A stretch of DNA of 44,713 bases from Kofleriaceae bacterium (lineage in GTDB: Bacteria > Myxococcota_A > Polyangia > Haliangiales > Haliangiaceae). The stretch is from assembly GCA_013368795.1 (NCBI GenBank), contig JABFXX010000155.1, positions 1 to 44,713 of the forward strand, read 5' to 3'. This document shows, piece by piece, positions 16,629 to 23,826 of this stretch. A program made the translations under genes and the position numbers. The notes under the pieces were generated by a model. That model ran no database searches. It had not been told where the DNA came from and saw only the letters and a program-made list of their open reading frames with translations. Position 1 is the first letter of the stretch; each line of letters starts with the position of its first letter.

Positions 16629-18004
16629 TCGCGTTCGTTCTCGCCGCGTCGGCGGCTTCGCTCGCGCACGCCGAGTCGCGCGAGCCCGCGGGGCCTGCGC
16701 TGCCGAAGCCGACGTTCGTGCGCGTGCCCGGCCTCGCGCGCAACACGAGCGGTCCGGCGAACGTCACGTCGCGCATCGTCTACTTGAACCGCTGCCTCGG
16801 TGGCTGCGCGATCACGCAGGGCAACGACGACTCGCGCACGAACACGTCGAGCATCGCGTCGGGCCAGCGGATCATGCCGGAGTTCTCGCGTGGCGATGAG
16901 GTGTGGGCCAACGTCGTCGCGTGCGTGAAGAAGACGTTCGAGCCGTTCGACATCACGATCACCGACGTCGATCCGGGCAACACGCCGCACTTCGAAAACA
17001 TCGTCGCGGGCCGCGTCGCGGACCTGACGAATTCGCCCGACCTCCAGGGTGCCGGCGGTGTCGCGCCGTTCGACTGCGGCGAGATCCCCAACGCGATGGT
17101 CTACACGTTCGACGTCTACGGACCGAACGTCGACCAGCTGTGCTGGACGTCGGCGCAGGAGATCGCGCACGCGTTCGGCCTCGAGCACGAGGTGCTGTCG
17201 AAGGATCCGCTGACCTACCTCGGCGGCGACCTGCCGAAGCGCTTCCGCGACGAGGATGCGCCGTGCGGCGAGTACGAGCCGCGCGGCTGTCAGTGCGGCG
17301 GGCCGACGCAAAACAGCTACCGCCACATCGTCGGCCTGTTCGGGCCCGGTGTCCCGACGCCTCCCGTTGCGACGATCAAGTACCCGCGCGACGGCCGCAA
17401 GGTGCAGCCCGGATTCACCGTCACGGCCGACGCGCAGGACGACATCCGCGTCGAGAAGGTCGAGCTCTACATCGACGGCGCGCTCGCGGGCATGTCGTCG
17501 ATGCAGGTCGCCAAGGTGTTCGACATCCAGCCTGGCGAGCTCGCCGCCGGCACGCACACGCTCGAGGTTCACGCGTTCGACGTCCAGGGCGTGCAGGGCA
17601 ACAGCGCGCCGATCACCGTCGAGATGGGGCCGCCGTGCACCGCGGCGAGCGGCTGCGAGGATCCCGACGTCTGCGTCGAGGGCGTCTGCCTGCCCGGCCC
17701 CGACGAGCCGGGCGGTCTCGGCGCCGTGTGTCAGTCGGAGACCGAGTGTCTGTCGCATCGCTGCGAGGATGCCGGAGAGCAGTTCAAGCACTGCGTCGAG
17801 GAGTGCAACCCGGCCAACGCCGGCAGCTGCCCGAGCGACTTCAAGTGCCTGGCCGCGGGCGCGACCGGCGTGTGCTGGCCGTCGCCGGGTGGCGGCTGCT
17901 GCGATGCCGGCACGGCGCCGCAGGGCTCGATCTTGCTCGGCCTCGGCATCGGCGCGCTGCTCGTGCGTCGACGCCGCGCCAGCGCGGCATCGACGCATCT
18001 GTGA
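16607..18004 (+). CDS. Secreted metzincin-like protein with MYXO-CTERM-like tail, paralogue 4 of 4
   Basis: A 465-residue paralogue beginning inside the end of paralogue 3. It has a signal peptide (about 1-22, ending SLAHA) and a core with QEIAHAFGLEH (184-194), where Gln184 (CAG 17156-17158) again replaces the first zinc His. The Met-turn equivalent is DPLTY (200-204), so the Met is Leu. The Ig-like domain (about 255-340), two Cys-rich modules, GGCC motif, hydrophobic segment and VRRRRA region are present, with a short extra tail. It shares NRCLGGC and ITDVDPG with paralogue 2. Start ATG 16607 overlaps the upstream stop by 22 bp. Confidence 0.85.
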   Translation: MASPSSLIAFVLAASAASLAHAESREPAGPALPKPTFVRVPGLARNTSGPANVTSRIVYLNRCLGGCAITQGNDDSRTNTSSIASGQRIMPEFSRGDEVWANVVACVKKTFEPFDITITDVDPGNTPHFENIVAGRVADLTNSPDLQGAGGVAPFDCGEIPNAMVYTFDVYGPNVDQLCWTSAQEIAHAFGLEHEVLSKDPLTYLGGDLPKRFRDEDAPCGEYEPRGCQCGGPTQNSYRHIVGLFGPGVPTPPVATIKYPRDGRKVQPGFTVTADAQDDIRVEKVELYIDGALAGMSSMQVAKVFDIQPGELAAGTHTLEVHAFDVQGVQGNSAPITVEMGPPCTAASGCEDPDVCVEGVCLPGPDEPGGLGAVCQSETECLSHRCEDAGEQFKHCVEECNPANAGSCPSDFKCLAAGATGVCWPSPGGGCCDAGTAPQGSILLGLGIGALLVRRRRASAASTHL

Positions 18005-18040
18005 CACGGGGGCCGCCGTCGGCGCTAAGCTTCGCCGGCC

Positions 18041-18862
18041 ATGACCGCCGACGATCTGACCGCGCGCGCCTACGCGCTTCGCATCGTCACCGCGACGACG
18101 CTGGGCGGCAAGCTCGAGCCGCCGCCCGCGGGCCTCGTGCTCGAGGACGACGGCGCGCCGCTGCGCCTCGATGCGCCGGGCCGTCCCGCATCGCTCGCGA
18201 TCGTCCCCGGCCGTGCGGCGCGCGTTCCGCCGATCGCGGGCATGCGCGATCCGAGTCAGCGCGCCCGCATCCTCCATGCGCTCGCGAATCACGAGCTGCA
18301 GGCAATCGAGCTGTTCGCGTGGGCGCTGCTCGCCTACCCCGCCGCGCCGATCGCGTTCCGCCGTGGCCTCGTCGCGATCCTCGCCGACGAGCAGCGACAC
18401 ATGTCGCTCTACATCGAGCGGCTCGCCGCGCATGGCGCCCGCTTCGGCGATCATCCCGTCACCGGCCACTTCTGGAACAAGCTCGATCACCTGATCGGGC
18501 CGCTCGAGTTCGTGTGCGCGATGGGCCTGACGTTCGAGAACGCGAACCTCGACTTCGCCGGCGACTACGCGGCGGCCGCGCGCGCGTGCGGCGACGATGC
18601 GACCGCTACGGTGCTCGACCAGGTCCACGCCGACGAGATCGGCCACGTGCACTTCGGCTGGACGTGGCTGAGGAAGCTCGCAGGCGAGTCCGCCGATCCG
18701 TGGCAGGCGTACCTCGATCACGTGAAGTTCCCGCTCGGTCCTCGCCGCGCGCGCGGTGCTCGGTTCGATCGCGACGCGCGCCGCCGCGCCGGGTTCGACG
18801 AGCGCTTCATCGACGAGCTCGAGGCCATCGCGCCGACGCGCCCGAGCGGCGAGCCTCGCTAG
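18041..18862 (+). CDS. DUF455-family ferritin-like protein
   Basis: A 273-residue, mostly alpha-helical protein. Carboxylate/His motifs expected of a ferritin-like four-helix bundle are visible: NHELQAIELFAW (83-94), ADEQRHMSLY (115-124, ExxH), FENANLDF, and HADEIGHVHFGWTWL (second ExxH). This set and the overall length match DUF455, a family of uncharacterised ferritin-like proteins. A dinuclear metal centre is likely; the reaction is unknown. The ATP-grasp-like gene begins 2 bp after its stop, so the pair almost certainly form an operon and may act together. Confidence 0.85.
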   Translation: MTADDLTARAYALRIVTATTLGGKLEPPPAGLVLEDDGAPLRLDAPGRPASLAIVPGRAARVPPIAGMRDPSQRARILHALANHELQAIELFAWALLAYPAAPIAFRRGLVAILADEQRHMSLYIERLAAHGARFGDHPVTGHFWNKLDHLIGPLEFVCAMGLTFENANLDFAGDYAAAARACGDDATATVLDQVHADEIGHVHFGWTWLRKLAGESADPWQAYLDHVKFPLGPRRARGARFDRDARRRAGFDERFIDELEAIAPTRPSGEPR

Positions 18863-18864
18863 CC

Positions 18865-19755
18865 GTGATCGTCTGGGCGAACCTCGACTGCGAGGCGCGG
18901 TGGGCCGGCGTGACGCTGCCGCAGCACGTGCTCGCGCGGATCAGCGCGGCGTCGGCGCTACTCGCCGCATTCGCGCCCGAGGACGAGCCAGTCGAGATCT
19001 GGGCGCCGGCCGCGGTCGACCCGGCGCGCGTGAAGCTGCCGAACGTGACGATGAGGGTCGGCGTGCCCGCGCGCTACGACCTCGCGTGGGCGTCGCCCGA
19101 TGCGAAGCGATTCAACGATCGCTGGTTCTCGCTCTCACTCGCCGAACGACTCGGCATCGCGCTGCCCGGCGCGCGCGCGATCGCATCGCTGGCGGACCTC
19201 GACGCCCACCTCGCTACGCTCGGTGATCGCGCGTGGGTCGTGAAGGCGCGCTGGACGGCGGCGGGTCGAGATCGCGCCTACGGTCGTGGCCCGCTCGATC
19301 CTGCAGCGGGTCCGCGCGTCGCCGAGACGCGCACGTACGTCTCGCGGCTCATCGATCGCGATGGTGTTGTCGTCGAGCCGTGGATGGAGCGCGTGACAGA
19401 TCTGGGCTGGTGCAGCGGAGCTGACGCGCCACACACGCTGCTCGTCGACGAGCGCGGCGGGTTTCTCGGGATCGATCTGACACCGGGACACCGGCCGGAG
19501 CTCGAGCGCGTGATGAATGAAACGCGCACAGCGCTCGAACGCGAGGGCTACACCGGCCCCTACACGATCGACGCGTTCGTTTATCGCGATGGCGGCGGTG
19601 AGAAGTTGCACGCGCTGTGCGAGCTGAACGCGCGGCACACGTTCGGCCACGTCGCGCATGCGCTCGCGAAGCGGTTTGGCGCGCGCGCGCTGGGCTTCGG
19701 CCCTCCGCCCGTCAACGCGCGCATTCTCGTCGAGGGCTCGGCCTGGATCGTCTGA
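18865..19755 (+). CDS. ATP-grasp-like protein, partner of the DUF455 protein
   Basis: A 296-residue protein starting at GTG 18865, 2 bp after the DUF455 stop. The middle has WVVKARWTAAGRDRAYG, resembling the ATP-grasp lysine and glycine-rich loop. VVVEPWMERVTDLGW resembles the adenine-contacting strand, and the late LCELNARHTFGH carries the Glu-x-Asn pair that usually binds magnesium. I read this as a divergent ATP-grasp ligase fold; substrate unknown. The upstream part of this frame is open through the previous genes, but that part is out of frame with the real proteins there and was excluded. A hairpin follows directly after the stop. Confidence 0.75.
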   Translation: MIVWANLDCEARWAGVTLPQHVLARISAASALLAAFAPEDEPVEIWAPAAVDPARVKLPNVTMRVGVPARYDLAWASPDAKRFNDRWFSLSLAERLGIALPGARAIASLADLDAHLATLGDRAWVVKARWTAAGRDRAYGRGPLDPAAGPRVAETRTYVSRLIDRDGVVVEPWMERVTDLGWCSGADAPHTLLVDERGGFLGIDLTPGHRPELERVMNETRTALEREGYTGPYTIDAFVYRDGGGEKLHALCELNARHTFGHVAHALAKRFGARALGFGPPPVNARILVEGSAWIV

Positions 19756-19756
19756 G

Positions 19757-19774
19757 GTGCACGTGTACGTGCAC
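19757..19774. terminator. Inverted repeat between convergent genes
   Basis: GTGCACGT and ACGTGCAC (8-bp perfect arms, 2-bp spacer) start 1 bp after the ATP-grasp stop codon. The position between two convergent genes suits a bidirectional stem-loop terminator. There is no T-run on either side, so a protein-binding palindrome is also possible. Confidence 0.4.
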
Positions 19775-19819
19775 GCTCCGAAAGCACGAATTGCCCGAGC
19801 CCGTTCTTCCGCTTCGGTC

Positions 19820-20329
19820 CTAAGGAGCGCCGTGCGTGATCGAAAGGCGAGTCACCGGGGCGACGCGCGGCATCGTGTCGCCCGGCCGCTTCAATCGCGA
19901 GCCCTGACCGTGATAGCGCGGGAACGGATCCTTCGGATCGAGCGCCGCGACGATCACCTCGCCTCGCCTCGTCAGAAACAGTACGGGCTCGAGCCCCTCG
20001 GGCGTCGGCGTCGCGAACTTCACTGACACGCCGTTCGGCGAGCTCGCCTCGACGGTCGCGCCGGAGGACGCCGCTGCAACGAGCGTCGCGATCTTCCACG
20101 CGCGGTGCTCGGTATCGACGTAGTCGGGCTTCGTCGCCGACAGCGACGTGCTCGTGATCGACGGCTGGTCGGCGCCGTCGACGGTCACCGCGATCGACAG
20201 GCCAGCGGGCACGCTGACGTCCTTCGGCGGTGGCGACTCCTGCCACTTCTTCGCCTCGCCCTCGTTGCTCGCCCGCGAGCAGCTCGCCACGGCGAGGGAC
20301 ACGAGCACGATCGCGAGCCAACGGGCCAT
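19820..20329 (-). CDS. Hypothetical lipoprotein
   Basis: A 169-residue protein with a clear lipoprotein signal: MARWLAIVLVSLAVASC, lipobox VASC with Cys17. The mature part begins with a charged Ser/Glu/Lys stretch. It then has a region of alternating hydrophobic residues (about 40-150) suggesting a beta fold, and no Cys or recognisable enzyme motif. I do not recognise the family. It is convergent with the ATP-grasp gene and divergent from the sirtuin gene, 32 bp away, so the two starts must share a very short promoter region. Confidence 0.7.
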   Translation of the reverse strand: MARWLAIVLVSLAVASCSRASNEGEAKKWQESPPPKDVSVPAGLSIAVTVDGADQPSITSTSLSATKPDYVDTEHRAWKIATLVAAASSGATVEASSPNGVSVKFATPTPEGLEPVLFLTRRGEVIVAALDPKDPFPRYHGQGSRLKRPGDTMPRVAPVTRLSITHGAP

Positions 20330-20361
20330 GCCGCGAGTCTAGCATTGGCTATGGTGCGACC

Positions 20362-21201
20362 ATGAACCCGGTCGAGACGCCCGACTTCCAGGACGTGATC
20401 GCTCGCTGCAGAACGGCGCTCGCACAGGGCGGTGCGGTGCTGGCGCTGACCGGTGCCGGCGTGTCGGCGGAGAGCGGCATCCCGACATTTCGCGGTAAGG
20501 AGGGCTACTGGACTATCGGCTCTCGCGAGTACCACCCGCAGGAGCTGGCGACACACGAGGCATTCTCGCGGATGCCGTGGGATGTCTGGGCCTGGTACCT
20601 GTACCGCCGCGGCGTGTGCCGCGCCGCCGAGCCGAACGCGGGACATGCGGCGCTCGTCCGGTGGGACGCGGCGCTCGGGGACCGGTTCGGGGTCGTCACC
20701 CAGAATGTCGACGGTCTGCACCGGCGGGCCGGGAGCCCGGCGTCCCGGACCTACCCGATCCACGGCGACATCGGGCTCATGCGCTGCGCGAGCGACTGCA
20801 CGCTCGATCGATTCCCGATCCCCGATGCCATTGGGGCACTCGGCAAAGGTGAGGCGGTCACGACCGAGCAGAAGGCGCTACTGGTGTGCCCGCAGTGTGG
20901 CGGGATGGCCCGGCCCCACGTGTTGTGGTTCGACGAGAGCTACGACGAGCCGCGGTTCTTCCTCGACACGGCAAGGCGGCTCGCGTCGCGCGCGACACTG
21001 CTTGTCGTGGCGGGCACGTCGGCACAGACGAACCTGCCGTGGCAGGTCGTCACGCTGGCGGCGCGCGCGGGCGCCACGATCCTCGACATCAACATCGAGG
21101 ACAACCCGTTCGCCGAAATCGCGGCCGAGTCAGGCGGCGCACTCCGAGGTCCGGCCGCGGTGATCTTGCCGGCGCTCGTCGATGCTCTGAGCGCGTCTTG
21201 A
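20362..21201 (+). CDS. NAD-dependent protein deacylase, sirtuin family (SIRT5/CobB-like)
   Basis: A 279-residue Sir2 protein. It has the NAD-binding GAGVSAESGIPTFRG (31-45), TQNVDGLH (113-120), catalytic His134 in IHGDIG, a four-Cys zinc site (Cys142, Cys146, Cys176, Cys179), GTSAQTNLPW and DINIEDNPF. In the substrate loop YLYRR has Tyr79 and Arg82, a YxxR pair like the one that lets SIRT5 and CobB recognise acidic acyl-lysines. It may therefore remove succinyl or malonyl as well as acetyl groups. Start ATG 20362; an ATG at 20351 leads straight to a stop. It is divergent from a lipoprotein gene and followed by mgtE. Confidence 0.9.
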   Translation: MNPVETPDFQDVIARCRTALAQGGAVLALTGAGVSAESGIPTFRGKEGYWTIGSREYHPQELATHEAFSRMPWDVWAWYLYRRGVCRAAEPNAGHAALVRWDAALGDRFGVVTQNVDGLHRRAGSPASRTYPIHGDIGLMRCASDCTLDRFPIPDAIGALGKGEAVTTEQKALLVCPQCGGMARPHVLWFDESYDEPRFFLDTARRLASRATLLVVAGTSAQTNLPWQVVTLAARAGATILDINIEDNPFAEIAAESGGALRGPAAVILPALVDALSAS

Positions 21202-21251
21202 GCTGGCGTCTGCACTGGACACTTCCGATCTGAACGGGCAGGGTTCGGACC

Positions 21252-22847
21252 ATGTGCCCGTCTGACGACTCACCGAGAGCCGACGGCGCCCCCGAGGGTG
21301 TGCCCGAGGTGATCCCGGAGCGCAACGGCACCGATCTGTCGACCGAGGTCTCGACGCTCCCGCCGGACGAGGCCGCCGAGGTCATCGCCGAGATTCGCGC
21401 GGTCGCCGAGACCCGCGGCGAGGATGACGAAGCGACCGAGATGGTCGACCTCGCGCAGGCGACGCGCGCGCGCCGGCCGAGCTCGATCACGCTGCCGCCG
21501 ATGCCGAGCGAGCTCGAGGCGGCGGAGCCGACGCCCGAGGAAGACGACCAGCTATCGGTCGACGAGCTGCGCGACGCGTGGCCGCTGCTCGATCTCGACG
21601 AGCGCGGCGACGGCCTGCGCGTGCTCCCCCGCGAGGACGCCGAGGAGTTCTTCATCGCCCTCCCCGCCCACGATCAGGCGTCGCTCGTGCTCCACTTCCG
21701 GCCCGGCCAGCGCCGGCAGTGGATGCGCATGCTCGAGCCCGACGACGTCGCCGACGTCATCCAGGATGCGGGCGACGAGCACAAGCAGGCGCTGCTCGCG
21801 CTGCTCGACGATCCGACGCGCAAGGAAGTGCTCGCGCTGCTCGCCTACGCCGAGGACGAGGCCGGCGGTCTCATGTCGACGCGCTTTGCCCGCCTGCGCC
21901 CGACGATGACCGCCGACGAGGCGCTGCTCTATCTGCGCCGCCAGGCGCGCGCGAAGCTCGAGACGATCTACGTCGCGTACGTCGTCGATTCGGATCAGCG
22001 CCTCCACGGCGTCGTGTCGTTCCGCGATCTGTTCGCCGCCGAGCCCAAGAGGCTCGTCTCCGAGATCATGGAGACCGACGTCGTCCGCGTCACCGACGAC
22101 ATGGACCAGGAAGGTGTGTCGCGGCTGTTCGCCGAGCACGACCTCAACGTCATCCCCGTCGTCGATGCCGACGGCAAGATGAAGGGTATCGTCACCGTCG
22201 ACGACATCGTCGACGTCGTCCAGGAAGAGGCCACCGAGGACATCCAGAAGTTCGGTGGTATGGAGGCCCTCGAGGTCCCGTACCTCCAGTCGACGCGTCG
22301 CGAGATGATCAAGAAGCGGATCACGTGGCTCGTGATCCTGCTCGCCGGCTCGATGCTGACCGCGACCGCGCTCGAGTCGTTCCAGGGTCAGATCGACACG
22401 GTGCCGCTGCTCGCGCTGTTCCTGCCGATGATCGTCTCGACCGGCGGCAACTCGGGCTCGCAGGCCTCGACGCTCGTCATCCGCGCGATGGCGCTCGGCG
22501 AGATCCGCGCTGCCGACTGGTGGCTGATCATGCGGCGCGAGCTGGTCACCGGCCTCGCGCTCGGCATCGTCCTCGGCGCGCTCGCGATGCTACGCGTCGC
22601 CGTCTGGGGAACGTGGGGCGCGTACGGCGAACACTTTGTGCTCCTTGCAGTTGTCGCCGGTTGCTCGGTCGTCGGCTGCGTGCTGTGCGGCACACTCGCC
22701 GGTGCCATGCTGCCGTTCCTTCTCCGCAAGTTCGGCGCCGACCCGGCGTCAGCTTCGGCGCCCTTCGTCGCGACGCTGGTCGATGTCAGCGGGATCCTCA
22801 TCTACTTCGCGATCGCGAATATCATCCTGACCGGCGTCCTGTTGTAG
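21252..22847 (+). CDS. mgtE: Magnesium transporter MgtE
   Basis: A 531-residue MgtE. An acidic, low-complexity N-terminal extension (about 1-95) precedes the helical N domain (about 100-210) with LPAHDQASLVLHF and YAEDEAGGLMSTRF. A CBS pair follows (about 210-340), then the connecting helix and five TM segments (about 355-531) with PMIVSTGGNSGSQASTLVIR and DPASASAPFVATLVDVSG, the pore and Mg2+ site motifs. It is expected to be a homodimeric Mg2+ channel gated by cytosolic Mg2+ through the N and CBS domains. The ATG start is at 21252; the next gene begins 13 bp after the stop. Confidence 0.93.
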   Translation: MCPSDDSPRADGAPEGVPEVIPERNGTDLSTEVSTLPPDEAAEVIAEIRAVAETRGEDDEATEMVDLAQATRARRPSSITLPPMPSELEAAEPTPEEDDQLSVDELRDAWPLLDLDERGDGLRVLPREDAEEFFIALPAHDQASLVLHFRPGQRRQWMRMLEPDDVADVIQDAGDEHKQALLALLDDPTRKEVLALLAYAEDEAGGLMSTRFARLRPTMTADEALLYLRRQARAKLETIYVAYVVDSDQRLHGVVSFRDLFAAEPKRLVSEIMETDVVRVTDDMDQEGVSRLFAEHDLNVIPVVDADGKMKGIVTVDDIVDVVQEEATEDIQKFGGMEALEVPYLQSTRREMIKKRITWLVILLAGSMLTATALESFQGQIDTVPLLALFLPMIVSTGGNSGSQASTLVIRAMALGEIRAADWWLIMRRELVTGLALGIVLGALAMLRVAVWGTWGAYGEHFVLLAVVAGCSVVGCVLCGTLAGAMLPFLLRKFGADPASASAPFVATLVDVSGILIYFAIANIILTGVLL

Positions 22848-22860
22848 AACCGTAAGCCTG

Positions 22861-23745
22861 ATGTTCGCCACGCGCGTCTACCATTACCGGGACCCGGCGG
22901 CGGTCATCCTCGGTCTCAAGGAGCTGCGCAAGCAGGGCCTGACGCCTCGCGGCCTCCTGTTCGTCGCGCTCGATCCGCGCGGCGAGACGTACATCGCGGT
23001 CCCCGAGGACCTCGAGGCGGTCTCGACGATCAAGGTCGGCGACAAGCTCTCGCTCGTGCCGCCGTGGGAGGGCCGCTACTTCCACTTCGACGCCGTCCAT
23101 CGCCTGCCCGGCGACAGCGTCCTGTGGAACGGCGATCGCCGGCTCGGCGACACCGGCTCGGCCCCGGAGGTCGCGTGCGCGATCTCGGAGTGGCTCAAGG
23201 GCAGCTCGGCGAAGAACGTGTTCCTCGGCTGCACCGCGCACGTCCCCGGTTCGTGGTGGGCGGTCGACTACCTGTCGGCGGTCGTCCATCTCCACTCGCT
23301 TGGCTACCTCGACTGCGTCGTCACGACGACCGGCATCCTCGCCCGCAAGATCGACGACCGCCGGCTGTTCCACCTCGACTGGCAGTCGCTGCGCGAGCAC
23401 GGCAGCCCGACCGAGGGCTGGCAGGACGTGTTCACGAGCGAGATGGGCAACATCCTGCTCGTCGAGCGGCGCGTGCTCCAGTACCGGCTCGTGCTCACCT
23501 GCGAGCGCGGCCTCGTCGAGATCGACGTCAGCCACCTGCCCGACCTCGTCATCGAGTCGGCGCGCGTGCCGATGCGCTCCGGGTTCGGCGTCGTCGGCCG
23601 GATCGACGGCGGCGCGTTCGCGGTGACCGCCGGCACGATCGAGCCGTGGGGTCTCACGAACATGAGCCCGGCGATGCTCGTCGGCTCGCCGACCGAGAGC
23701 CTGCTCGACCTGCCGAAGACGCTCCGCGCGATGCCGCTCGAGTAG
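22861..23745 (+). CDS. Hypothetical protein, 294 residues
   Basis: I do not recognise this protein. It has no signal peptide or TM segment, so it is probably cytoplasmic. Its composition is aromatic-rich and balanced, with strand-like stretches (LLFVALDPRG, NVFLGCTAHVPGSWWAVDYL, RLVLTCERGLVEIDV). The central GCTAHVPGSWW and the repeated WEGRYFHFD/LFHLDWQ phrases would be useful search seeds. Codon use is typical for the window. It starts 13 bp after mgtE, suggesting cotranscription, and ends before a stem-loop at 23751-23776. Confidence 0.75.
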   Translation: MFATRVYHYRDPAAVILGLKELRKQGLTPRGLLFVALDPRGETYIAVPEDLEAVSTIKVGDKLSLVPPWEGRYFHFDAVHRLPGDSVLWNGDRRLGDTGSAPEVACAISEWLKGSSAKNVFLGCTAHVPGSWWAVDYLSAVVHLHSLGYLDCVVTTTGILARKIDDRRLFHLDWQSLREHGSPTEGWQDVFTSEMGNILLVERRVLQYRLVLTCERGLVEIDVSHLPDLVIESARVPMRSGFGVVGRIDGGAFAVTAGTIEPWGLTNMSPAMLVGSPTESLLDLPKTLRAMPLE

Positions 23746-23750
23746 CTCCC

Positions 23751-23776
23751 GCGGCATCTGCCGCGATTTGCGGCAG
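23751..23776 (+). terminator. Competing stem-loops in the intergenic gap
   Basis: Three complementary arms lie in series: GCGGCA (23751-23756), TGCCGC (23759-23764) and GCGGCAG (23770-23776). Arm 2 can pair with arm 1 (2-nt loop) or, extended to CTGCCGC, with arm 3 (5-nt loop, 7-bp stem). The position 5 bp after a stop codon suits a terminator; no T-run follows on the plus strand. Confidence 0.4.
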
Positions 23777-23826
23777 CGACGAAAAAGTTCGGTCCTCGGC
23801 ACGGCCGCCGCGTTACGCTTCCGCGC

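Noticed and set aside
16514..18721. 735-codon frame antisense to the fourth metzincin-like gene and DUF455 gene
   Set aside because: Composition is typical antisense artefact, with no recognisable domain; both sense genes have convincing motifs.
16903..18864. Upstream extension of the ATP-grasp frame to a 950-residue protein
   Set aside because: The extension runs out of frame through two well-supported genes and is Arg-rich; GTG 18865 gives a normal-sized protein directly after the DUF455 stop.
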